From an uncultured Clostridia bacterium (GTDB taxonomy: Bacteria > Bacillota > Clostridia > Christensenellales > Borkfalkiaceae), in contig CANRFK010000004.1 of NCBI GenBank assembly GCA_947629875.1, positions 1 to 28,903 of the forward strand: a DNA stretch of 28,903 bases, written 5' to 3'. The notes beneath the pieces are model-generated. The model did not search any database. It was not told the origin of the DNA and saw nothing but the letters and a program-made list of their open reading frames with translations. The stretch's first letter is position 1, and each line of letters opens with the position of its first letter. Made by a program: the position numbers and the translations under genes. Shown piece after piece: positions 6,891-12,691 of the stretch.

Positions 6891-6920
6891 TTGACGGCGG
6901 GAATAAAAATAACGTATAAT
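6891..6920 (+). promoter_or_regulatory. Promoter of rpmH-rnpA
   Basis: TTGACG (6891-6896), 18-nt spacer, TATAAT (6915-6920), starting 4 bases after the dnaN stop. Confidence 0.75.
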
Positions 6921-6956
6921 CATTGAGAAAAATCCCATCGCGTAAGGAGTTATCGT

Positions 6957-7091
6957 ATGAAGAGAACGTATCAGCCCAAAAAGAGACAGCGGAGCAAAGT
7001 GCACGGCTTCCGCAAGAGAATGGCCACGCAGGGCGGCAGAAAGACGCTGAAGAGAAGAAGAAACAAGGGAAGAAAGCACATCTCCGCGTAA
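6957..7091 (+). CDS. rpmH: Ribosomal protein bL34
   Basis: 44 residues, a small very basic large-subunit protein. It starts MKRTYQPKKRQRSKVHGFRK and ends GRKHISA, which match the bL34 family almost throughout. ATG 6957 has AAGGAGT at 6944-6950. The stop (7089-7091) is 9 nt before rnpA, the normal rpmH-rnpA pairing. What is unusual is its position directly downstream of dnaN and in the same direction, rather than divergent from dnaA. Confidence 0.98.
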   Translation: MKRTYQPKKRQRSKVHGFRKRMATQGGRKTLKRRRNKGRKHISA

Positions 7092-7100
7092 AAAAAGCGT

Positions 7101-7445
7101 ATGCGCTATCGGCGGTTGAAGAGCAAAAAAGAGTTTACCCGCATCTTAAAGGCGGGCAAGCGCGCCTATTCGGAGACGGTGACCTTCATCTACCTCCCCG
7201 ATACGGAGCTGAAAATGGCGGTGTGCGTGGGAAAGAAGTACGGAAAGAGCGTACAGCGGAACCGCGTGAAGCGATTATTGCGCGAAGCGTTCGCAAGATA
7301 CTCGGGCCGTATTTCACCGTGCGCCGTTCTTTTGCTGCCGAGGATCCGCGAGACGTATACGTTCGGCGAATTTGAACGGGACATCGGGAAAATTTGCAAG
7401 AGGGAGCGGCTCTTTGAAGATAGAATTGAGAAGGATCTGCCGTGA
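7101..7445 (+). CDS. rnpA: Ribonuclease P protein component
   Basis: RnpA is the protein subunit that helps RNase P RNA bind pre-tRNA leaders. 114 residues. It has the family start YRRLKSKKEFTRILKAGKR, a central VCVGKKYGKSVQRNRVKRLL with the RNR motif (residues 53-55), and LREAF. No clear ribosome site precedes ATG 7101; translation is probably coupled to rpmH 9 nt upstream. Its 3' end overlaps the 5' end of yidD by 32 nt in another frame if yidD starts at 7414. Confidence 0.95.
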   Translation: MRYRRLKSKKEFTRILKAGKRAYSETVTFIYLPDTELKMAVCVGKKYGKSVQRNRVKRLLREAFARYSGRISPCAVLLLPRIRETYTFGEFERDIGKICKRERLFEDRIEKDLP

Positions 7446-7716
7446 AAACGCCCGCTATTTGAAGAAGCGGCTGTTTCCGCCCATCCTCGCGGGGATCTGT
7501 ATCCGCATGATCTGTTTTTATCAGGATCACCTGTCCCGCCATACCTGTCTGTACACCCCCACCTGCTCCGAATATACCAAGCGGTGTATCAACAATTTCG
7601 GCGCAATTGTGGGGATCCTCTTGGGGTTGTGGCGCATTTTGCGTTGCAATCCTCTCTCAAAGGGCGGGATAGACCCCGCGCCCGAGGTTTATTGGAAGAA
7701 AAAGTGGCTCATTTAG
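7414..7716 (+). CDS. yidD: Membrane protein insertion efficiency factor YidD
   Basis: 100 residues from the preferred start. YidD is a small membrane-associated protein that aids YidC/Sec-dependent insertion. Diagnostic are CFYQDHLSRHTCLYTPTCSE (residues 34-53, cysteine pair plus TCSEY) and RILRCNPLSKGGIDPAP (74-90). I favour TTG at 7414 because AGAGGGAG (7399-7406) lies 7 nt before it. An in-frame ATG at 7372 deep inside rnpA would add 14 residues that do not look like the family. It overlaps rnpA and is 13 nt before yidC, so the set is one operon. Confidence 0.9.
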   Translation: MKIELRRICRENARYLKKRLFPPILAGICIRMICFYQDHLSRHTCLYTPTCSEYTKRCINNFGAIVGILLGLWRILRCNPLSKGGIDPAPEVYWKKKWLI

Positions 7717-7729
7717 AGCGGAGTTAAGT

Positions 7730-9259
7730 ATGCAACTGACATCACTCATCAACGCGGCAAACGAGATCGTCGTCATGATCACGGGGTACTACAAGAGTCT
7801 CAACTTCTTGGGACAGTTTGCGCGCGTCATCATTGAGGGGGTGGGCATCGTCGGCCTCGGCGTCATCGTGTTCACGCTGGTACTCAAAGCCATCACCCTG
7901 CCCTTCGATATCTACCAGCGCTTTAAGATGCGCAAACAGACGCTCATCATGCGCAACATGAAGGACGATCTGGACAAGCTGCAAAAGCAGTACGCGGGCG
8001 ACAAGCAGATGTACAACCAGAAGATGATGGAGCTGCAGAAGAAGAACGGTTACAGCATCCTCGGCGCATGTCTGCCCATGATCATCTCCCTCGTCATCCT
8101 CATCGTCGCCTTCGAGGGCTTCCGCGCGTACGCGAACTATGCCAATTTGCAGACGTTTGAAGTGATGTCCGAACACTACAACGCCGCCATCCTCGATGAG
8201 TACGGCGTCGACGGAAAGGACTATCGAACGCACAACGACCAGAAAGAGGACGACGAACTGACCCGCGACTTGCCCGTAGGTACTACGTGGACGGAGAACG
8301 GCATCATCTACACCGTGCGGCAGGAGGTGACGCAAGAGGCGCCGCAGGAGGGCGAAACGCCCGAAACGGCCACCTATCTGCAAGTTATGGCGGAGGACAC
8401 GCAAAAGTTCGTCTATTATGAGTACGAACTGGGACAAGAGAGTATCACACGCGTGTATTTCGTGAACGAAGAGAGATTCCTCGCCTCCGACTATTATAAT
8501 AAAGATCCGGATCCGGAAAAACCGGAAGAACAAGATAAATATTTGGGGAAAGAATTAAGGGAAGAGATCGCAGGCTTGGAGGGCAAGGCAAAGACGGATC
8601 GCATCGTCGCGGTCGTCGAGCGCATCGGCGCCCTCGCGGCGAGAGACTATTTCCGCAAGGACGGCCCTCACTTTTTGTGGATCGGAAACGTGTGGTATCC
8701 CGACGTCTCCTACAACCACCCCATCCCCAAGATCTCCGAACTTACAAAACTCGGCACAGTCACCATTCCGAACGGCGACGGCAAAACGAAGGTCGGGCTC
8801 AACGAGATATTGGAAGCAAAAGACAGGTACACCATCCTCGTCTCCGAGCTCCAGAACGAGCAAAAACATGCCAACGGCTACTATGTTCTCGTTATCCTCT
8901 CGGTGGGGCTCATGGTTCTCTCGCAGTTCATCTCCATGAAGAGCAGCAAGGAGAGCAACAAGTATCAGACGGTGGATGGCCGCGGCGCCACGTCGCAGAA
9001 GGTCATGCTCGTCGTTCTGCCCCTCATCTACGGCGTGTTCGCCTTTATGATGAGTGCGGCGTTCTCCATCTACATGATCGTCAGCAGTATTTTCGCCATA
9101 CTCGTCACCCTTCTCTCCAACCTCATTATCGGGCACATCTTCAACAAGAAGGAAGAGGCAAAGTTCAAGGAAGAGCACACGCGCAAGTTGCCGTGGATGG
9201 AAGGATACGGCAAAAAGGGCGCAAAGGGCGACAAAAAGAAGGATAAAAAGAAAAAATAA
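7730..9259 (+). CDS. yidC: Membrane protein insertase YidC/Oxa1 with a large extracytoplasmic insertion
   Basis: 509 residues, about twice a usual Firmicutes YidC. The five conserved helices are visible: about 33-56 (ending VFTLVLKAITLPF), 109-131, 383-402, 424-442 and 446-468, with the cytoplasmic helical hairpin (RFKMRKQTLIMRNMKDDLDK, 64-83) after the first. A hydrophilic, acidic block of about 250 residues (132-381, rich in Asp, Glu and Tyr) sits between helices 2 and 3, where the family has a short external loop. Lys53 occupies the position of the usual groove Arg. No lipoprotein signal is obvious at the N-terminus. The C-terminus is a Lys-rich tail (KKGAKGDKKKDKKKK), typical for ribosome contact. 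Lies in the rnpA-yidD-yidC-jag order. Confidence 0.95.
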   Translation: MQLTSLINAANEIVVMITGYYKSLNFLGQFARVIIEGVGIVGLGVIVFTLVLKAITLPFDIYQRFKMRKQTLIMRNMKDDLDKLQKQYAGDKQMYNQKMMELQKKNGYSILGACLPMIISLVILIVAFEGFRAYANYANLQTFEVMSEHYNAAILDEYGVDGKDYRTHNDQKEDDELTRDLPVGTTWTENGIIYTVRQEVTQEAPQEGETPETATYLQVMAEDTQKFVYYEYELGQESITRVYFVNEERFLASDYYNKDPDPEKPEEQDKYLGKELREEIAGLEGKAKTDRIVAVVERIGALAARDYFRKDGPHFLWIGNVWYPDVSYNHPIPKISELTKLGTVTIPNGDGKTKVGLNEILEAKDRYTILVSELQNEQKHANGYYVLVILSVGLMVLSQFISMKSSKESNKYQTVDGRGATSQKVMLVVLPLIYGVFAFMMSAAFSIYMIVSSIFAILVTLLSNLIIGHIFNKKEEAKFKEEHTRKLPWMEGYGKKGAKGDKKKDKKKK

Positions 9260-9279
9260 CGCAAACGGAAGGTGCGGAA

Positions 9280-10182
9280 ATGGAACAAATTTTTACGGGT
9301 AAATCGTCCGCAGAGGCGATCGAGGCGGGGCTCCGCGAACTCGGAGTTTCCCGCGAGGACGTGGAGATCGAGATCCTCGAAGAGGGAAAAAAGAAGCTGT
9401 TCGGGTCGACGCCCGCAAAGGTGAAGTTGACCGTGAAGGAGCTCACGGACGGGCAGCGCGCCGTGCGCTTTTTGGAGGGACTTCTCCCCCTCCTCGGGTC
9501 GGAGGCACAGCCCAAACTCGCCGGTGAGGACGAGAAGATCGTCATTGAACTGGATGCGGACACCGCAAAGGGCATCATCGGCCGCCGCGGCGAGGTCATC
9601 GATGCCATACAGGCGCTTGCGGGCGCCGTCGCCAACACGGGCAGAAAGGAGTATAAGCGCGTCGTCGTGGACTGCGGCAACTACCGCGAGGAGCGCGAGG
9701 AGACGTTGAAGCGCGTGGCGGAAAAACTCGCCGCCAAGGCCGTGCGGACGGGCAAGCGCGTGCGCCTCGAGCCCATGAACCCCTACGAGCGCCGCATCAT
9801 CCACTCCGCCCTTGCGGACAGCACCGAAGTGTACACCAAGAGCGAGGGAAAGGAGCCGTCGCGGTTCGTCGTCATCATTCCCAAGAATGCCAAGCCCTTT
9901 GAACGGGGCGAGCGCGGCGGGCGCAAGAACGACCGCGGCGGACGCGGCGGGAAAAAGTACGGCGACAGACCCAAGTACGGGAGCGAGCGGAAGAAGCAGT
10001 ACGAACACCGCGAACTCCCCTCCGAGGCGACGCCCGAGACGAGCGGCACGAGCTTCAACCGCGGCGGCACCGCGGGCTACAAGAAGGGCGGATTTACGGG
10101 GTTCTTCGGCACGTTCCTCGGCAATTCCAACGAGGAAGAGGAGAAACCGGAGACCGCTCCCACCGAGCCGACGGAAGAATAA
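9280..10182 (+). CDS. jag: RNA-binding protein Jag/KhpB (SpoIIIJ-associated)
   Basis: 300 residues. Jag/KhpB proteins bind RNA and influence cell shape and division in Gram-positives. Order of domains: Jag-N (1-52, FTGKSSAEAIEAGLRELG … GKKKLFGSTPAKVKLTV), a KH domain (about 85-135, GIIGRRGE loop at 98-105) and an R3H domain (about 136-202, NPYERRIIHSAL and SRFVVIIPK). The C-terminal third (about 205-300) is a disordered Arg/Gly/Lys-rich tail (GERGGRKNDRGGRGGKK) and an acidic end. The tail is longer than in B. subtilis Jag and probably adds RNA binding. It is 20 nt after yidC, the usual partner, and is followed by a terminator. Confidence 0.95.
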   Translation: MEQIFTGKSSAEAIEAGLRELGVSREDVEIEILEEGKKKLFGSTPAKVKLTVKELTDGQRAVRFLEGLLPLLGSEAQPKLAGEDEKIVIELDADTAKGIIGRRGEVIDAIQALAGAVANTGRKEYKRVVVDCGNYREEREETLKRVAEKLAAKAVRTGKRVRLEPMNPYERRIIHSALADSTEVYTKSEGKEPSRFVVIIPKNAKPFERGERGGRKNDRGGRGGKKYGDRPKYGSERKKQYEHRELPSEATPETSGTSFNRGGTAGYKKGGFTGFFGTFLGNSNEEEEKPETAPTEPTEE

Positions 10183-10196
10183 AACAGGAAAACGAG

Positions 10197-10218
10197 AAAG
10201 GGGCATAATGCCCCTTTT
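10197..10218 (+). terminator. Terminator of the yidC-jag operon
   Basis: AAAGGGGC (10197-10204) pairs with GCCCCTTT (10210-10217) around loop ATAAT, ending in T residues, 14 nt after the jag stop. Confidence 0.8.
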
Positions 10219-10221
10219 ATC

Positions 10222-10334
10222 ATGCCGCAGATGTTCGGTGCGGCAAAATAGGGACGGGGGCACAGCCCCCTTTCTGTATGCCGAAAATGTTCCATGCGGC
10301 AAAATAAGAACGGGCACAGTGCCCCCTTTTCTAT
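10222..10334 (+). repeat. Two tandem 56-57 bp units, each a mini reading frame plus a terminator-like hairpin
   Basis: Units begin at 10222 and 10278, with a decayed third start at 10335. Each opens with ATGCC and has an in-frame stop after nine codons (MPQMFGAAK, MPKMFHAAK). Each then carries a G-run/C-run hairpin with a T tract (10256-10273; 10312-10330). There is no ribosome site, so coding is doubtful. With the terminator at 10197 and the one at 10376 this makes four hairpins in a row. Confidence 0.7.
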
Positions 10335-10375
10335 ATGCCAAAAAAACGCAAAAAAGGCAGATGGGGTCGAAAAAA

Positions 10376-10409
10376 CGCGGGAACAAGCAGTAGTTGTCCC
10401 GTGTTTTTT
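10376..10409 (+). terminator. Additional terminator-like hairpin
   Basis: CGCGGG plus ACAA pairs with TTGT plus CCCGTG (one bulge, one G-U pair), followed by six T at 10404-10409. Confidence 0.55.
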
Positions 10410-10507
10410 AGGGGAAATATTGTGTCCCCTCCCCTACCGCGCATCCGCGCGGGGTGAGGGGAAAAACATACAGGCAAGGCAATATGCCAAATTTTCGCAA
10501 ACCACGG

Positions 10508-10725
10508 CAGAGCGATAAGCGGTTGTTTTCCTTATTACAACGGAACGGCTTGCCCCCCACACCAAAGCAATACGCCCGTTGCCACGCGTCGCAACAGCAG
10601 AGCAATAAGCGCTTTTCCCCATATTACAGCGGGGCGGCGTGCCCCCCACATTACAACAAAGCAATACGCCCATTCCCACGCATCACAGTAACAGAGCGGC
10701 AAGCCCGCTTCAACAAAATAAAGCA
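10508..10725. repeat. Degenerate tandem repeat, 90-94 bp period, 2.3 copies
   Basis: Units start at 10508, 10598 and 10692 with CAGAGCRATAAGCG or a variant. Each has a TTACARCGG stretch, then GTGCCCCCCACA-like text, then CAAAGCAATACGCCC, then a CACGCRTC motif. The third unit is cut short at the terminator. Open frames on the minus strand here are by-products of the repeat. No other gene is seen in 10410-10732. Confidence 0.75.
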
Positions 10726-10732
10726 AAAAAAT

Positions 10733-10758
10733 CGTCGGCGCGAAGCCGACGGTTTTTT
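10733..10758 (-). terminator. Terminator of the small gene 10770-11000 (works in both directions)
   Basis: CGTCGGC (10733-10739) and GCCGACG (10745-10751) form a stem with loop GCGAA. T runs follow on both sides (six T at 10753-10758; seven A at 10725-10731 for the minus strand). Confidence 0.8.
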
Positions 10759-10769
10759 CAGCGATCTTT

Positions 10770-11000
10770 TCAGTTGTTCTGGATCCACGCTTCGGCTTTC
10801 GCCTTGGCGTAGGCGGTGATCTTCTCCGCCTTGTAGGGCGAGGCCTCGCCGCCGTTGGTGTAGAGGAAGTAGTCGCCCTCGGGGGTCAGGAACATCGTCT
10901 CCTCGTAGCCCGCGGGATCGCCGTAGAAGCCGCTCGTGACCTTCTTCACGACGGTCGCGGTCTCGGTGTTATAGGTTTTGGTTTTCGTTGTCTTTACCAT
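10770..11000 (-). CDS. Small protein of unknown function
   Basis: 76 residues, start ATG 11000 with AAAGGAG about 8 nt upstream. A Lys/Thr-rich start (MVKTTKTKTYNTETATVV) is followed by the block GFYGDPAGYEETMFLTPEGDYFLYTNGG and a helical C-terminus (KAEKITAYAKAKAEAWIQNN). Small proteins with the pattern 'YNT-x-TA … EE-x-LY-x-x-x-G-x-(F/Y)FL(Y/H)-x-x-GG … A-x-x-W' are widespread in Firmicutes and their mobile elements; I know no function. It has its own consensus promoter and terminator, so it is a single-gene unit facing replication. Confidence 0.85.
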   Translation of the reverse strand: MVKTTKTKTYNTETATVVKKVTSGFYGDPAGYEETMFLTPEGDYFLYTNGGEASPYKAEKITAYAKAKAEAWIQNN

Positions 11001-11029
11001 GATTTTTTCTCCTTTTTGAACTTGTCTCT

Positions 11030-11058
11030 ATTTTACACTTTCACAAAGTATTCGTCAA
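11030..11058 (-). promoter_or_regulatory. Promoter of the small gene 10770-11000
   Basis: On the minus strand TTGACG (11058-11053), 17-nt spacer, TAAAAT (11035-11030). Confidence 0.7.
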
Positions 11059-11125
11059 CAATCTCAAATATATTTTTCAAAAATGCGTCATTTTGAAAAT
11101 GTTTAACATTTTCACAAAAAATTTG

Positions 11126-11683
11126 TTAAAAATTACCAACTTTCTTCGTCTGAAACTCCTTGACGGAGAGCGAGGCGAGCGCGCCCGAGATGATCTCCCC
11201 CATCGAGTAGATCATGTTGAGCCGCGTGAGGTTCAAAAGAGAATAGGAGAAGGTGGAGCGCCGCGCCACGATGCCGAGCACGGAGACGTCCCCCACCTTG
11301 CCGAGCCGCTTGTTTGCGCCTGCGCCGGGGCGCAGCGGGCCGGGAATCACCTTGATGAGCCCCACGTCGCCCTCTTCCCCCACGGCGGCGTCGACGGCGA
11401 TGATTTTGCTCTCGGGGTGCGTCTTGCGCAGAAAATCCGAGAGGTATTTAACTTCCTTGGCGGTCACGGGGCTTTTGAGCGTCCCATAGACGTAGCCGTA
11501 GAAGCCCGCGGCGCGGCGCTTCAACATGGTGCCGACGATGGGGCCGAGGCTGTCACCCACGGCAAGGTCGCTCCCGATGCACAGCACGACGGGCGGCGCA
11601 GTGAGCGCCCCCAAACAGCGCGAGAGCGCCATCATTGCCCCCGTCTCCGCAAGCGTATTATAAAAGTGAAAGGCGTATTCCAT
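11126..11683 (-). CDS. yyaC: Spore protease YyaC family protein
   Basis: 185 residues, start ATG 11683 behind ACGGAGAA. YyaC is a GPR-like fold protein made during sporulation; its exact substrate is not settled. The signature VVLCIGSDLAVGDSLGPIVG (residues 32-51) and the acidic IIAVDAAVGEEGDVG (94-108) are clear, followed by KVIPGPLRPGAGANKRLGKVGD. In B. subtilis yyaC sits next to parB, and here it is about 4 kb from parAB, so context agrees. Its presence argues that the organism belongs to an endospore-forming lineage. I did not find a convincing sporulation-sigma promoter. Downstream (11095-11113) is an AT-rich palindrome but no GC-rich terminator. Confidence 0.92.
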   Translation of the reverse strand: MEYAFHFYNTLAETGAMMALSRCLGALTAPPVVLCIGSDLAVGDSLGPIVGTMLKRRAAGFYGYVYGTLKSPVTAKEVKYLSDFLRKTHPESKIIAVDAAVGEEGDVGLIKVIPGPLRPGAGANKRLGKVGDVSVLGIVARRSTFSYSLLNLTRLNMIYSMGEIISGALASLSVKEFQTKKVGNF

Positions 11684-11753
11684 GGTATCTTCTCCGTAGC
11701 TCGTTTTTTGTTGCCGAACAAGCTACATTTTATAACCGATTTCGCGGAAACCA

Positions 11754-11782
11754 TCGACAATTCGGAAAATCTATGCTATAAT
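11754..11782 (+). promoter_or_regulatory. Promoter of the CvpA-family gene
   Basis: TCGACA (11754-11759), 17-nt spacer, TGC then TATAAT (11777-11782). The start near 11789 leaves only about a 12-nt leader, just enough for the GGAGG at 11790-11794. Confidence 0.75.
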
Positions 11783-11800
11783 ACAGTTCGGAGGTAAAGA

Positions 11801-12340
11801 ATGAATTTACTCGCTGCCGGCGCATGGACGCTCGATGTCGCCTTCTTCGTCATCATCTTCATCGGTATTTTGGCGGGCGTATCGGTTGGCTTTTTGCGGT
11901 GCGTCTCGCGGATCGTGGGGACGCTGGTCTCCCTCGTGCTCGCGGCGTCTTTCTGCGTCGCCTTTAAGAACAACCTCGAGAGTTGGTTCGGCCTGCAGAC
12001 GGCGCTGACGAAGGCGACCCACTCTGCGCTCGCCGCAAGCATCCTCTCCACCGTCATCTCCTTTCTTGCGCTCGTCATCGTCATCCGCCTGTTGGCGTGG
12101 ATCCTCGGGCATGCAGGTACGAAAATCGTTGAGAAGAGCAAGTTCATGGCGGGACTCAACCGCTTTTTGGGCGGGATCTTGGGGTGCGTGATGGCCGTCG
12201 CGTTCATCTTCCTGCTCCTCGCCGTCATGTTCTGGATCGATGTGGGGGCGGCGAACAAGTTTATATCGGATAGTTCCGTCGTCGGCGCGATCTATAATTG
12301 GGAATATTTCCGCTACGCGGCGCGGTTCTCCTTCCTGTAA
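11801..12340 (+). CDS. cvpA: CvpA family membrane protein
   Basis: 179 residues, start ATG 11801. Four hydrophobic segments (about 10-28, 37-55, 82-103 and 123-146) give the CvpA/colicin-V-production topology. The typical N-terminus LDVAFFVIIFIGILAGVSVGFLRCVSRIVGTLVSLVLA includes the G-x-x-x-G-F-x-R turn. The central segment SKFMAGLNRFLGGILGCVMA matches the family's second half. Members are integral membrane proteins, linked in E. coli to colicin V export and in Firmicutes to envelope functions near division genes; the molecular role is unclear. It has its own strong promoter and terminator. Confidence 0.88.
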   Translation: MNLLAAGAWTLDVAFFVIIFIGILAGVSVGFLRCVSRIVGTLVSLVLAASFCVAFKNNLESWFGLQTALTKATHSALAASILSTVISFLALVIVIRLLAWILGHAGTKIVEKSKFMAGLNRFLGGILGCVMAVAFIFLLLAVMFWIDVGAANKFISDSSVVGAIYNWEYFRYAARFSFL

Positions 12341-12353
12341 ACCCGAATTTGAC

Positions 12354-12385
12354 GGGCGCTCGCATGATTTGCGGGCGCCCTTTTT
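12354..12385 (+). terminator. Terminator of the CvpA-family gene
   Basis: GGGCGCTCGCA (12354-12364) pairs with TGCGGGCGCCC (12370-12380) with one G-U pair, then five T. Confidence 0.9.
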
Positions 12386-12443
12386 GTACACACCACATTT
12401 TGTGGTTTCATAATGCGCACCACACCATTTTTTATGCACCTGA

Positions 12444-12459
12444 TGTTTCACGTGAAACA
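12444..12459. other. parS: parS centromere site 1 (perfect)
   Basis: TGTTTCACGTGAAACA is a perfect 16-bp palindrome identical to the bacterial parS consensus. It is the ParB (16447 end) loading site. It lies in the non-coding 12386-12691 stretch, about 6.7 kb from oriC. Confidence 0.97.
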
Positions 12460-12486
12460 CAAAAATCGCCGAAAAAATTTGGGAGA

Positions 12487-12502
12487 TGTTTCACATGAAA
12501 CA
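12487..12502. other. parS: parS centromere site 2 (one base off)
   Basis: TGTTTCACATGAAACA differs from the perfect site only at the central CpG (CA for CG). It is centred 43 bp from site 1, about four helical turns, so both could face the same side of the DNA. Confidence 0.92.
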
Positions 12503-12601
12503 TTTTTGTCTAAAATCTACGGTAGCGCACTGCAAAAAATATGGCATATACGAAAACGGTGTGATATTTTTGAAATTGCGGAAAGATTTGCCTTCAAACA
12601 C

Positions 12602-12630
12602 TTGAAAAAAATTTCCGTATATGATACAAT
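12602..12630 (+). promoter_or_regulatory. Promoter of ftsH
   Basis: TTGAAA (12602-12607), 17-nt spacer, TGA then TACAAT (12625-12630); leader of about 55 nt. Confidence 0.75.
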
Positions 12631-12691
12631 GATTGCGTTGACTTCGCGCATACTTTAACGGAGCGAAATAAATTCAAAAAGGAGATACAAT

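Noticed and set aside
10434..10726. Cys/Trp-rich minus-strand frames of 60-80 codons
   Set aside because: They arise from the 90-bp tandem repeat; no ribosome sites, and repeated peptides mirror the DNA period.
11051..11057. Spo0A-box-like TGACGAA (minus strand) near yyaC
   Set aside because: A single short match that falls within the -35 of the small gene's promoter; not enough to claim Spo0A control.
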